Source: Pectobacterium fontis (GTDB lineage: Bacteria; Pseudomonadota; Gammaproteobacteria; Enterobacterales; Enterobacteriaceae). From it: a stretch of DNA of 64,000 bases. Below the pieces are notes generated by a model that was not told the DNA's origin, did no database searches, and saw nothing but the letters and a program-made list of their open reading frames with translations. The position numbers and the translations under genes were made by a program. The stretch lies in assembly GCF_000803215.1 (NCBI RefSeq), contig NZ_JSXC01000028.1, forward strand, positions 1-64,000, given 5' to 3'. This document shows, one piece after another, positions 1 through 9,166 of the stretch. The first letter of the stretch is position 1; the number at the start of each line of letters is the position of its first letter.

Positions 1-123
1 CTACATGAGAAAGATACAAGCGCTCCTTGTCGGGCGCGAGCTATGAAGTAGCATGAAAATGACAATGTTATTGCGCACGAAACATTCGCAATGTCTGCAT
101 AAAACATAAAAATGTGACTAAGA

Positions 124-152
124 CGTCGCCCCTTGCGGGGCGGCGTTTTTTT
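124..152 (+). terminator. Rho-independent terminator of an upstream gene
   Basis: A GC-rich hairpin (CGTCGCCCC / GGGGCGGCG, one G-U pair, loop TTGC) is followed by seven T. It must end a rightward transcript that lies before the window. That gene could be a nitrate transporter next to nar, but no coding sequence is visible to show it. Confidence 0.85.
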
Positions 153-211
153 CGCGCTGCATCCAACGCCCCCTTACTGAATCTGCACAATATTACGCCC
201 TCTCTGACTAC

Positions 212-405
212 TACCTCTAAATAGTCGTGTGTATGAATTCAGTATAAGCACAAAACGAATGGTTTTATTTTTATCCTTTAAAATCATTTAATTACGTATT
301 TTCTCCATGGTAATTCTTTAGTGGTAGTTGAGGATATACTCCGTTTTCCACGGAAGGACACTCTTGATCGTTATCAAGTTTGACGACGGGTTTGCTGGAT
401 ACCCT
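212..405 (+). promoter_or_regulatory. narG promoter region with FNR site
   Basis: TTGATCGTTATCAA at 364-377 is a perfect match to the FNR consensus TTGATNNNNATCAA. A possible -10 element, TACCCT, lies at 400-405. With FNR centred near -41.5 the transcript would begin near 412, about 95 bases before the narG start. TACCTCT at 212-218 fits the NarL heptamer TACYYMT, and distal NarL sites are usual at narG promoters. The FNR site is seen directly; the start point and NarL role are inferred. Confidence 0.8.
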
Positions 406-505
406 AGCGCCAACATTGAGCAATGTGTCGTCAGCAAAAACAGATAGTTGCTACGAGCATTTCATAACGACAGGGGCCAGCAGGCTTCGCAGCAGGAGAG
501 TCCGG

Positions 506-3500
506 ATGAGCAAATTCCTTGACCGGTTACGTTACTTCAAACAACTGGCTGAACCGTTTTCCGATGGTCATGGTCAGACCCTCAATACCAATCGCGACTG
601 GGAAGACGGCTATCGCAGCCGCTGGCAGCATGACAAAATCGTACGTTCTACCCACGGGGTAAACTGCACCGGCTCATGCAGTTGGAAGATTTATGTGAAA
701 AATGGTCTGGTGACGTGGGAAACGCAGCAGACTGACTACCCGCGTACCCGTCCGGACCTGCCTAACCATGAACCACGCGGCTGCCCGCGCGGTGCCAGCT
801 ACTCCTGGTATCTTTACAGCGCCAACCGTCTGAAATATCCGATGATGCGTAAGCGCCTGATGAAACTGTGGCGTGAAGCAAAACTGACGCACAGCGATCC
901 GGTTGATGCCTGGGCCTCCATCGTCAACGCCCCTGAGAAAACCCAATACTACAAACAAATTCGTGGCCGTGGCGGCTTCGTGCGTTCCGACTGGAATGAA
1001 GTTAACGAACTGATTGCCGCCTCGAACGTTTACACCGCCAAAACCTTCGGCCCAGACCGCATTATCGGTTTCTCTCCGATTCCTGCAATGTCGATGGTGT
1101 CCTACGCGGCGGGTGCGCGTTACCTCTCTCTGCTCGGCGGCGTGTGCCTGAGCTTCTACGACTGGTACTGTGACTTGCCACCAGCGTCACCCATGACCTG
1201 GGGTGAGCAAACGGACGTGCCGGAATCGGCCGACTGGTACAACTCCTCTTACATCATCGCCTGGGGCTCTAACGTGCCGCAGACCCGTACGCCGGATGCC
1301 CACTTTTTTACCGAAGTCCGCTACAAAGGCACCAAAACCGTCGCGGTCACGCCGGATTACGCGGAAATCGCCAAGCTGTGCGATCAGTGGCTGAACCCTA
1401 AACAGGGCACCGACAGCGCGATGGCGCTGGCAATGGGCCACGTTATCCTGAAAGAGTTCCACCTCGACAAGCCAAGCCAGTATTTCAGCGAGTACGTTCG
1501 TCAATACACGGATTTACCGATGCTGGTACTGCTGGAGCCGCGTGAAGACGGTTACTACGCGGCAGGCCGTATGCTGCGCGCCTCCGATCTGGTGGATAAC
1601 CTCGGCCAGGACAACAACCCACAGTGGAAAACCATCGCAATTGACGATGCCAGCGGCAACCTGACGGCACCGCAAGGGTCGATTGGCTATCGTTGGGGCG
1701 ATCAGGGTAAATGGAATCTGGAACAGCGTGATGGCGTGAGTGGCGAGGAAGTGAAGCTGCGGTTGAGCCTGTTGGGGTCGCACGACGAGGTAGTGGATGT
1801 CGGTTTCCCGTATTTTGGCGGTGCGGTCAGCGAACATTTCAACAACGTTGAACTACAAGACATCCTGCTGCACAAACTGCCAGTGAAGCGTTTGACGCTG
1901 GCTGACGGTAGCGAAGCGCTGGTTGCCTGCGTGTATGACCTGACGATGGCGAACTACGGCTTGGATCGCGGTCTGGGTGACGACAATTGCGCCCGTGATT
2001 ACGACGATGTGAAAGCGTACAGCCCCGCGTGGGCCGAGAAGATTACCGGCGTTTCTCGCCAGAACATCATCCGTATTGCGCGTGAATTCGCAGACAACGC
2101 AGATAAAACACACGGTCGTTCCATGGTCATCGTGGGAGCGGGTATCAACCACTGGTATCACATGGACATGAACTACCGTGGCATCATCAACATGCTGATT
2201 TTCTGCGGTTGTGTCGGTCAAAGCGGTGGCGGCTGGGCGCACTACGTTGGGCAGGAAAAACTGCGTCCACAAACCGGTTGGATGCCGCTGGCGTTTGGTC
2301 TGGACTGGCAGCGCCCGCCGCGCCACATGAACAGTACCTCGTTCTTCTATAACCATTCCAGCCAGTGGCGTTATGAAACTGTCGCGCCACAGGAACTGCT
2401 GTCACCGCTGGCGGATAAATCCCGCTTTAGCGGCAGCATGATTGACTTTAACGTGCGTGCCGAGCGGATGGGCTGGCTGCCGTCTGCGCCGCAGTTGAAC
2501 GTTAACCCGCTGGATATCGCAAAGAAAGCGCGTGCCGCTGGTTTGACGCCGCAAGAGTATACCGTTGCGGCGTTGAAATCAGGCGACATCAAATTTGCTG
2601 CTGAACAGCCGGATAGCCCGCAAAACTACCCGCGCAACCTGTTCATTTGGCGTTCTAACCTGCTGGGTTCCTCCGGTAAAGGCCACGAATATATGCTGAA
2701 GTACCTGCTAGGTACGGAGCACGGTATTCAGGGGCAAGATCTCGGTACGGCGGGCAGCGTGAAGCCGGAAGAGGTGGAGTGGCGCGAGCAGGGGGGCGAG
2801 GGCAAGCTGGATCTGGTGGTGACGCTCGATTTCCGTATGTCCAGCACCTGCCTGTACTCCGATATCGTGCTGCCAACGGCAACCTGGTACGAAAAAGACG
2901 ACATGAATACGTCGGATATGCATCCGTTTATTCACCCGCTGTCTGCGGCGGTCGATCCGGCATGGGATTCCAAAAGCGACTGGGAAATCTACAAAGGCAT
3001 CGCGAAAACCTTCTCCCGCGTGTGTCAGGGGCATCTGGGGCAGGAAACGGATCTGGTGACGTTACCGATTCAACATGATTCCCCGGCAGAAATGGCGCAG
3101 CCGTTCGGCGTAGATGACTGGAAAAAAGGCGAATGCGATCTGATTCCGGGTAAAACGGCACCGCACCTGATGGTGGTGGAACGTGATTATCCGAATCTTT
3201 ACGAGCGCTATACCTCGCTCGGTCCGTTGATGGACAAGCTAGGCAACGGGGGTAAAGGCATCGGTTGGAACACACAGACTGAAGTCGATTTCCTGAAAAA
3301 GCTGAACTACACCAAAGCGGAAGGGGCGGCGGCAGGCCGTCCGAAGATTGAAACAGCGATCGACGCCGCAGAAGTGATCCTGTCACTGGCGCCGGAAACT
3401 AACGGTCAGGTGGCGGTAAAAGCCTGGGAAGCGTTGAGCAAAGTCACGGGGCGTGACCACACGCATCTGGCCTTGAATAAAGAAGACGAGAAAATTCGCT

Positions 3501-4267
3501 TCCGCGATATTCAGGCGCAGCCGCGCAAAATTATCTCCAGCCCGACCTGGTCTGGTCTGGAAGATGAACACGTTTCCTATAACGCCTGTTACACCAACGT
3601 TCATGAGCTGATTCCGTGGCGTACGTTGTCCGGTCGCCAACAACTTTATCAAGATCATGAATGGATGCGCGCGTTCGGTGAAAGCCTGCTGGTTTACCGT
3701 CCACCCGTCGACACCCGTGCGGCTGATCCGGTGATGAATCAGAAGCCCAACGGCAACCCGGAAAAAGCGCTGAACTTCCTGACGCCGCACCAGAAATGGG
3801 GCATTCACTCTACGTACAGCGACAACCTGTTGATGCTGACGCTGGGACGCGGCGGCCCGATTATCTGGCTAAGTGAAGATGATGCCAGCGAATTGGGGAT
3901 TAAAGATAACGACTGGATTGAAGCGTTCAACGCCAACGGCGCGTTGACGGCGCGTGCGGTGGTTAGCCAGCGCGTACCGGCGGGCATGACCATGATGTAC
4001 CACGCGCAGGAGCGCATTATTAACCTGCCGGGATCGGAAATCACCCAGCAGCGCGGCGGTATTCATAACTCGGTGACCCGTATTACACCGAAACCGACCC
4101 ATATGATCGGTGGCTATGCCCAACTGGCTTATGGCTTTAACTACTACGGCACCGTCGGGTCAAACCGGGATGAGTTCGTCGTGGTACGTAAAATGAAACG
4201 CATTGACTGGCTGGATGATGAAGGTCAGGACTATGTACAGCAAGCGGTACAGCAGGAGAAAGCCTGA
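506..4267 (+). CDS. narG: Respiratory nitrate reductase alpha subunit NarG
   Basis: Catalytic molybdenum subunit of membrane-bound nitrate reductase, which reduces nitrate to nitrite on the cytoplasmic side during anaerobic respiration. The product is 1253 residues (E. coli 1247). The FS0 cluster ligands His50, Cys54, Cys58 and Cys93 are present, and the YDWYCDLPP segment carries the probable Mo-ligand Asp223. The reading frame is open back to 380, but the start at 506 gives the family N-terminus (MSKFLDRLRYF) and has AGGAG eight bases upstream. The earlier frame also overlaps the promoter. It is first in narGHJI and overlaps narH by one base. Confidence 0.98.
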   Translation: MSKFLDRLRYFKQLAEPFSDGHGQTLNTNRDWEDGYRSRWQHDKIVRSTHGVNCTGSCSWKIYVKNGLVTWETQQTDYPRTRPDLPNHEPRGCPRGASYSWYLYSANRLKYPMMRKRLMKLWREAKLTHSDPVDAWASIVNAPEKTQYYKQIRGRGGFVRSDWNEVNELIAASNVYTAKTFGPDRIIGFSPIPAMSMVSYAAGARYLSLLGGVCLSFYDWYCDLPPASPMTWGEQTDVPESADWYNSSYIIAWGSNVPQTRTPDAHFFTEVRYKGTKTVAVTPDYAEIAKLCDQWLNPKQGTDSAMALAMGHVILKEFHLDKPSQYFSEYVRQYTDLPMLVLLEPREDGYYAAGRMLRASDLVDNLGQDNNPQWKTIAIDDASGNLTAPQGSIGYRWGDQGKWNLEQRDGVSGEEVKLRLSLLGSHDEVVDVGFPYFGGAVSEHFNNVELQDILLHKLPVKRLTLADGSEALVACVYDLTMANYGLDRGLGDDNCARDYDDVKAYSPAWAEKITGVSRQNIIRIAREFADNADKTHGRSMVIVGAGINHWYHMDMNYRGIINMLIFCGCVGQSGGGWAHYVGQEKLRPQTGWMPLAFGLDWQRPPRHMNSTSFFYNHSSQWRYETVAPQELLSPLADKSRFSGSMIDFNVRAERMGWLPSAPQLNVNPLDIAKKARAAGLTPQEYTVAALKSGDIKFAAEQPDSPQNYPRNLFIWRSNLLGSSGKGHEYMLKYLLGTEHGIQGQDLGTAGSVKPEEVEWREQGGEGKLDLVVTLDFRMSSTCLYSDIVLPTATWYEKDDMNTSDMHPFIHPLSAAVDPAWDSKSDWEIYKGIAKTFSRVCQGHLGQETDLVTLPIQHDSPAEMAQPFGVDDWKKGECDLIPGKTAPHLMVVERDYPNLYERYTSLGPLMDKLGNGGKGIGWNTQTEVDFLKKLNYTKAEGAAAGRPKIETAIDAAEVILSLAPETNGQVAVKAWEALSKVTGRDHTHLALNKEDEKIRFRDIQAQPRKIISSPTWSGLEDEHVSYNACYTNVHELIPWRTLSGRQQLYQDHEWMRAFGESLLVYRPPVDTRAADPVMNQKPNGNPEKALNFLTPHQKWGIHSTYSDNLLMLTLGRGGPIIWLSEDDASELGIKDNDWIEAFNANGALTARAVVSQRVPAGMTMMYHAQERIINLPGSEITQQRGGIHNSVTRITPKPTHMIGGYAQLAYGFNYYGTVGSNRDEFVVVRKMKRIDWLDDEGQDYVQQAVQQEKA

Positions 4268-5832
4268 TGAAAATTCGTTCACAAGTGGGCATGGTGCTGA
4301 ATCTGGACAAATGCATCGGCTGTCACACCTGCTCCGTTACCTGTAAAAACGTCTGGACCAGCCGTGAAGGGATGGAATACGCCTGGTTCAACAACGTCGA
4401 AACCAAACCGGGCGTGGGCTATCCCCATGCCTGGGAAGATCAGGAAAAATGGAAGGGTGGCTGGATCCGTAAAATCAGCGGCAAGCTCGAGCCGCGTATG
4501 GGGAACCGCGTCAGAGTGTTGTCCAAAATCTTCGCTAACCCGGATGTACCGGAAATCGACGACTACTATGAGCCGTTCGACTACGACTATCAGAACCTGC
4601 GTAAAGCGCCGGAAGGTAAGCACCAGCCGGTTGCCCGCCCACGTTCGCTGATTACCGGTCAGCGGATGAAGAAAATCGAGAACGGTCCAAACTGGGAAGA
4701 CGATCTGGGCGGTGAGTTCAGCGTACGCGCCAAAGATAAAAACTTTGCGCATATGCAGAAAGAGATGTACGGCCAGTTTGAAAATACGTTCATGATGTAT
4801 CTGCCGCGTCTGTGCGAACACTGCCTGAACCCGGCATGTGTCGCGACCTGCCCGAGCGGCGCGATCTACAAACGTGGTGAAGACGGCATCGTCCTGATCG
4901 ATCAGGACAAATGTCGCGGCTGGCGTATGTGTTTGACCGGTTGCCCGTACAAGAAGATCTACTTCAACTGGAAGAGTGGTAAGTCAGAGAAATGTATTTT
5001 CTGTTACCCACGTATCGAAAGCGGTCAACCGACGCTGTGCTCGGAAACCTGCGTGGGGCGTATTCGCTATCTGGGCGTGCTGCTCTACGATGCCGATCGC
5101 ATCGAACACGCGGCCTCGGTAGAAAATGAGAAAGATCTCTACCAAAGTCAGTTGGATGTGTTCCTTGACCCGCATGACCCGAAAGTCATTGAGCAAGCGC
5201 GCAAAGATGGCATTCCTAACAGCGTTATTGAAGCGGCACAGCAGTCTCCGGTGTACAAAATGGCGATGGACTGGAAACTGGCGCTGCCGCTGCACCCGGA
5301 ATATCGCACGTTGCCGATGGTGTGGTACGTACCGCCATTGTCACCGATTCAGTCTGCTGCGGATGCCGGTCAGTTGGCACACACTGGCGTACTGCCGGAC
5401 GTCGAAAGCCTGCGTATCCCGGTGCAATATCTGGCGAACCTGCTGACCGCAGGGGATACCGAACCCGTGTTGCTGGCGCTGAAACGTATGCTGGCGATGC
5501 GTCATTACAAACGTGCGGAAACCGTAGAAGGCAAGATCGATACCCGTGCGCTGGAGCAGGTTGGGCTGACAGAAGCGCAGGCGCAGGAAATGTACCGTTA
5601 TCTGGCGATTGCCAACTACGAAGACCGTTTTGTAATTCCGTCAAGCCATCGCGAACTGGCGCGTGAAGCGTTCCCGGAAAGCAAAGGCTGTGGTTTCAGC
5701 TTTGGTGATGGTTGCCACGGTAGCGATAGCAAATTCAACCTGTTCAACAGCAAACGCATTGATGCCATTGATGTCAGCAGCAAAACGCGCGATATGAACA
5801 GCAAGATCATGCAGGAGACTAAACATGATTAG
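4267..5832 (+). CDS. narH: Respiratory nitrate reductase beta subunit NarH
   Basis: Iron-sulfur electron-transfer subunit of 521 residues that carries electrons from NarI haem to NarG. Four cysteine groups are visible. The first is CIGCHTCSVTC (Cys16, 19, 22, 26). The others are CEHCLNPACVATCP, CRGWRMCLTGCP and the CIFC / CSETC pair. The Trp in CRGWRMC replaces a cysteine, as expected for the single [3Fe-4S] cluster. The start overlaps the narG stop (TGATGA-type junction), so the two subunits are translationally coupled. Confidence 0.98.
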   Translation: MKIRSQVGMVLNLDKCIGCHTCSVTCKNVWTSREGMEYAWFNNVETKPGVGYPHAWEDQEKWKGGWIRKISGKLEPRMGNRVRVLSKIFANPDVPEIDDYYEPFDYDYQNLRKAPEGKHQPVARPRSLITGQRMKKIENGPNWEDDLGGEFSVRAKDKNFAHMQKEMYGQFENTFMMYLPRLCEHCLNPACVATCPSGAIYKRGEDGIVLIDQDKCRGWRMCLTGCPYKKIYFNWKSGKSEKCIFCYPRIESGQPTLCSETCVGRIRYLGVLLYDADRIEHAASVENEKDLYQSQLDVFLDPHDPKVIEQARKDGIPNSVIEAAQQSPVYKMAMDWKLALPLHPEYRTLPMVWYVPPLSPIQSAADAGQLAHTGVLPDVESLRIPVQYLANLLTAGDTEPVLLALKRMLAMRHYKRAETVEGKIDTRALEQVGLTEAQAQEMYRYLAIANYEDRFVIPSSHRELAREAFPESKGCGFSFGDGCHGSDSKFNLFNSKRIDAIDVSSKTRDMNSKIMQETKHD

Positions 5833-6544
5833 CCTGCGGATTATTGCCCGCCTGCTGGACTATCCCGATAGCGAGCTGTGGGAAAACCGGGCTGAATTGA
5901 TCGAGGCGGTAGAGCAGAGTGATGCCTTACCGCTGCGTGAAAGCCACCAGTTGATGCAGTTCATCAACGTCCTCTGCTCAGAGGATCTGTTGGATAAACA
6001 GGCGGAATATAGCGGCCTGTTTGACCGCGGTCGGGCAACGTCGCTGCTGCTGTTCGAGCACGTTCACGGTGAATCTCGCGACCGTGGTCAGGCGATGGTC
6101 GATCTCATGCAGCAATATCAGGAGGCCGGTCTGGCGCTGGATTGTCGTGAGCTGCCGGACTATCTGCCGCTGTATCTTGAGTACCTTTCTCGTCTGGAAC
6201 CTGCACAGAGCCGTGCGGGTTTACTCGACATCGCGCCGATTCTGGCGCTGATTGGCGCGCGTTTGCAGCAGCGTGACAGTCGCTATGCCGTACTGTTCGA
6301 TTTACTGCTGGTGCTGTCCGGTAGTGACCTCAAAAGTGACGACGTCACACATAACGTTGTTGACGAGGCGCGTGATGACACACCGCAGGCGCTGGATGCC
6401 GTGTGGGAAGAGGAGCAGGTTAAGTTTCTCGGTGAAGAAGGCTGCGCATCGGCCCAACAAACGCAACACCAACGCCGCTTTGCGGGCGCGGTGGTGCCGC
6501 AATATCTGAATCTTGACGCGACATCGGCGGGAGGGCAACGCTAA
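5825..6544 (+). CDS. narJ: Nitrate reductase assembly chaperone NarJ
   Basis: System-specific chaperone of 239 residues. It binds apo-NarG and assists molybdenum cofactor and FS0 insertion before the complex docks on NarI, and it is not part of the final enzyme. The N-terminus ([15 protein letters not shown]) and helical acidic composition fit the NarJ/TorD superfamily. It overlaps narH by eight bases and narI by one. The C-terminal third is the least conserved part of the family, as usual. Confidence 0.96.
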   Translation: MISLRIIARLLDYPDSELWENRAELIEAVEQSDALPLRESHQLMQFINVLCSEDLLDKQAEYSGLFDRGRATSLLLFEHVHGESRDRGQAMVDLMQQYQEAGLALDCRELPDYLPLYLEYLSRLEPAQSRAGLLDIAPILALIGARLQQRDSRYAVLFDLLLVLSGSDLKSDDVTHNVVDEARDDTPQALDAVWEEEQVKFLGEEGCASAQQTQHQRRFAGAVVPQYLNLDATSAGGQR

Positions 6545-7233
6545 TGAGTGCAATCACGAATTATTTTAATGTGTTCTTTTTTGACATCTATCCGTATCTG
6601 GCGATGGCGATTTTCCTGATTGGCAGTTGGCTGCGCTATGACTACGGTCAGTACAGTTGGCGTGCCGGTTCGAGCCAAATGCTGGATAAGAAAGGGATGC
6701 GTCTGGCGTCGAACCTGTTCCATCTGGGGATTTTGGGGGTATTGGCCGGACATTTCCTCGGTATGCTGACGCCACACTGGATGTACGAAGCGTTCCTGCC
6801 GATGGCGGTAAAACAGAAAATGGCGATGTTCGGCGGGGGGATGGCAGGCGTGCTGACGTTTGTCGGTGGCGTGCTGCTGTTAAAACGCCGTCTGACCAAC
6901 CCACGCATTCGCGCTACCTCCAGCGTTGGCGACATTCTCATTCTGTCTTTGCTGGTGATTCAGGCGGGGCTGGGGCTGCTGACCATTCCGTTCTCTGCGC
7001 AACACATGGACGGCAGTGAAATGCTGAAGCTGGTTGGTTGGGCACAAAGCGTAGCGTTTTTCCAGGGCGGGGCGTCTGCACATCTGACGGGGGTTGCGCT
7101 CATCTTCAAACTGCACATCGTACTGGGGCTGACGCTGTTCGTGCTGTTCCCATTCTGTCGTCTGGTTCACATCTGGAGCGCGCCGGTCGAGTACCTGACG
7201 CGTCGCTACCAGCTTGTGCGTAACCGTCGCTAA
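6544..7233 (+). CDS. narI: Respiratory nitrate reductase gamma subunit NarI
   Basis: Membrane di-haem cytochrome b that oxidises quinol and anchors NarGH. The 229 residues hold five hydrophobic segments. Histidines at 60, 70, 191 and 209 correspond to the four E. coli haem ligands (56, 66, 187, 205), with a uniform shift of four, so both haem sites are intact. It is the last gene of narGHJI, and a hairpin follows. Confidence 0.98.
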   Translation: MSAITNYFNVFFFDIYPYLAMAIFLIGSWLRYDYGQYSWRAGSSQMLDKKGMRLASNLFHLGILGVLAGHFLGMLTPHWMYEAFLPMAVKQKMAMFGGGMAGVLTFVGGVLLLKRRLTNPRIRATSSVGDILILSLLVIQAGLGLLTIPFSAQHMDGSEMLKLVGWAQSVAFFQGGASAHLTGVALIFKLHIVLGLTLFVLFPFCRLVHIWSAPVEYLTRRYQLVRNRR

Positions 7234-7245
7234 AGGCGATAAAAC

Positions 7246-7300
7246 ACGGTGGCGTCTACCATGAGGCACCACCGTCAACTCCCTTCTTTTCTTCTTTCTT
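7246..7300 (+). terminator. Probable terminator of narGHJI
   Basis: ACGGTGG at 7246-7252 pairs with CCACCGT at 7269-7275. A T-rich stretch (7281-7300) follows. The U-run is interrupted by C, so termination may be partial. Confidence 0.55.
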
Positions 7301-7407
7301 TATTCATCTCTCCAACGCTTGTAAACGCCTCAAACCGTTGCGCCGTACAGACATAGGGCGAGTGACTCGTGAATGATGAGGTTCATGACATTCCTGTCCA
7401 TGCAAGC

Positions 7408-7434
7408 TACTATGGATAGGTAAATTCATTACCT
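7408..7434 (+). promoter_or_regulatory. Candidate MarR operator and promoter
   Basis: AGGTAA (7418-7423) and TTACCT (7429-7434) form a perfect inverted repeat with a five-base spacer. A possible -10 element, TACTAT (7408-7413), would put the start of transcription inside the repeat. This is the usual layout for autorepression by MarR proteins, and the next gene encodes one. The repeat is seen; its function is inferred. Confidence 0.5.
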
Positions 7435-7448
7435 TTAAGTCAAGATAA

Positions 7449-7982
7449 ATGGAAAAGCCAGTTAGTGAGCGCGAATATGATGCGGTAGATGCCATTCTTG
7501 ATCAGTGGCGGCGTGAACGCCCCGATCTGGATACTTCTCCTATGGGACCCATTGGACGCCTCAGACGCTGTGCTGTACTCATGGATCAGCGTCTGGAATC
7601 CTGTTTCGCCAGATTCGGGGTGAGCAGTTGGGAATTTGATATGCTGGCTACGCTACGGCGTGCTGGCGCGCCCTATTGCCTGAGCCCGACCGCACTGTTC
7701 TCCACGTTGATGGTGACGTCAGGCACCATGACGCATCGACTCAAGCGCCTTGAAACCCGTGGATTTATTGAACGAGTGCAGAACCAGCAGGATGCGCGCA
7801 GCACGTTGGTACAGCTTACCAGCACGGGGCTGGCGTTGATCAATCGTGCCGCCGGGGCACATGTGGAGAATGAACGTCAGGTGTTATCTGCGCTGCCCGC
7901 CGAGGTTCTGGCTGCACTTGACGCCAATCTTGCCGCGCTGCTGCGAGATTTGGAAAGCCACGCCGTTAAAGAGGCAAAGTAA
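7449..7982 (+). CDS. MarR-family transcriptional regulator
   Basis: A 177-residue winged-helix regulator. The recognition-helix region (PTALFSTLMVTSGTMTHRLKR, roughly 85-105) and the wing (NQQDARSTLVQLT) are typical of MarR/PecS proteins. Helical N- and C-terminal parts should form the dimer. The start codon lacks a strong ribosome site. The gene lies 43 bases before an OsmC-family gene in the same direction, an arrangement like ohrR-ohr, so it may sense peroxide or phenolic compounds. Cysteines are present (such as in RLRRCAVL and LESCFARF), but whether they sense oxidants cannot be told. The ligand is unknown. Confidence 0.85.
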   Translation: MEKPVSEREYDAVDAILDQWRRERPDLDTSPMGPIGRLRRCAVLMDQRLESCFARFGVSSWEFDMLATLRRAGAPYCLSPTALFSTLMVTSGTMTHRLKRLETRGFIERVQNQQDARSTLVQLTSTGLALINRAAGAHVENERQVLSALPAEVLAALDANLAALLRDLESHAVKEAK

Positions 7983-8025
7983 TTTCTGTTATACCTGCAT
8001 TTGCGATTACAAAAGGAACTGAACG

Positions 8026-8493
8026 ATGTCTGAGTACCATGCTTCAATCTGTTGGCAGCGCGATGGGCAGGATTTTATCGATAACCGCTATAGTCGGCTG
8101 CATCAGTGGCAGTTTGACGGCGGCATTACGCTGCGCGCTTCGTCGTCACCTCATGTCGTTCCGCTGCCTTTTTCGCTAGAGGATGCGGTCGATCCCGAGG
8201 AAGCGCTGGTGGCCTCATTGTCGAGCTGCCATATGCTGTGGTTCCTTTCCATTGCGGCTAAAAAACGCTTTTGCGTGGAGGATTATCAGGACCACGCGGT
8301 AGGAACCATGGGGGTGAACTCGGCGGGAAAAACAGCGATGTTGGACGTCACGCTGCGTCCACAGGTCACATTTAGCGGTGCAAAACAGCCGACCGCCGAG
8401 CAATATGCCCAGTTGCATGAACTGGCACATGATGCTTGCTACATTGCCCATTCGGTGAATTTCCCGGTGAACTGCGAGCCGACGTTAGGCTGA
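8026..8493 (+). CDS. OsmC/Ohr-family peroxiredoxin-like protein
   Basis: A 155-residue OsmC-superfamily protein. The family reduces organic hydroperoxides using a cysteine pair. Cys68 (SLSSCHMLW) and Cys138 (AHDACYIAHS) fall where the peroxidatic and resolving cysteines are expected. The segment DPEEALVASLSSCH is a classic OsmC signature. AAGGA lies nine bases before the start. It probably forms a two-gene operon with the MarR gene upstream. Whether it is Ohr, OsmC or the YhfA-like third branch is not settled; no substrate is claimed. Confidence 0.85.
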   Translation: MSEYHASICWQRDGQDFIDNRYSRLHQWQFDGGITLRASSSPHVVPLPFSLEDAVDPEEALVASLSSCHMLWFLSIAAKKRFCVEDYQDHAVGTMGVNSAGKTAMLDVTLRPQVTFSGAKQPTAEQYAQLHELAHDACYIAHSVNFPVNCEPTLG

Positions 8494-8575
8494 GCTAAAT
8501 AGGGTAACGAGCCGGAGAGATAAGATAAGCGCGTATCCCGTGCGTCGGTGTATTTGTATGCGAAGGAGTAAGAAC

Positions 8576-8623
8576 ATGGCGTCTTTACATTACCGCCCTG
8601 GATACGTTAATGCACTGATGTAA
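8576..8623 (+). CDS. Possible 15-residue leader peptide
   Basis: A very short frame, MASLHYRPGYVNALM, has an excellent ribosome site (AAGGAG, seven-base spacing). It lies between the osmC-like gene and the LexA box of umuD. No known leader is recognised. It could be a real small protein, the relic start of a lost gene, or chance. Confidence 0.25.
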   Translation: MASLHYRPGYVNALM

Positions 8624-8714
8624 CAGCACGTTTCTTTATCGACATGATGTAACGACTGGCCGTTCGCTGGTGTCGATGAACATTGTGCATTGCATTGTCG
8701 GCGCTCGTTTTTTA

Positions 8715-8734
8715 TACTGTATAAAAATACAGTT
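8715..8734 (+). promoter_or_regulatory. LexA (SOS) box of umuD
   Basis: TACTGTATAAAAATACAGTT matches the LexA consensus TACTGTATATATATACAGTA closely, with intact CTGT-N8-ACAG. It lies 13 bases before the umuD start, so LexA would block the promoter directly. Confidence 0.92.
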
Positions 8735-8746
8735 ATTGGTCGAGCA

Positions 8747-9166
8747 ATGAAACGATACCTTCCTGAGTCCTGCCCCGATAAGCTGGCATTAAATCTTTAT
8801 GCGAATAGGGTGCCAGCGGGGTTCCCCAGCCCGGCAAATGATTATGTTGAACAGCGTATCGATTTGAATACGCTATGTATTCGTCATCCTTCAGCCACCT
8901 ATTTCGTTCGTGTCTCCGGTCAATCAATGGTGGAGGGCGGCATTCATGATGGCGATTTGGTGGTGGTTGATAGCGCATTGCAGGCGCGTCATGGCGATAT
9001 CGTTATCGCTACACTGGACGGCGAATTCACCATCAAACAGCTACAGTTGACGCCTACCCCGGCATTGCTTCCTATGAATGTTGCCTATACTCCGATTGTG
9101 ATTAACGACAGCGACAGCCTTGATATTTTTGGCGTCGTGACCTACGTCATACACGCGACACGCTAA
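8747..9166 (+). CDS. umuD: UmuD, SOS mutagenesis protein and polymerase V subunit
   Basis: A 139-residue LexA-like serine protease (peptidase S24). RecA-stimulated self-cleavage gives UmuD', which joins UmuC in DNA polymerase V. The catalytic Ser60 (SGQSM) and Lys97 (EFTIKQLQ) are at the E. coli positions. The cleavage bond would be Ala24-Gly25 (VPAGFPSP), where E. coli has Cys-Gly. The start chosen is the first one downstream of the LexA box; an upstream in-frame start would include the operator. It overlaps umuC by one base. Confidence 0.95.
   Translation: MKRYLPESCPDKLALNLYANRVPAGFPSPANDYVEQRIDLNTLCIRHPSATYFVRVSGQSMVEGGIHDGDLVVVDSALQARHGDIVIATLDGEFTIKQLQLTPTPALLPMNVAYTPIVINDSDSLDIFGVVTYVIHATR

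Noticed and set aside
380-505. N-terminal extension of NarG by 42 residues
   Set aside because: It overlaps the promoter and lacks a ribosome site; the family N-terminus begins at 506.
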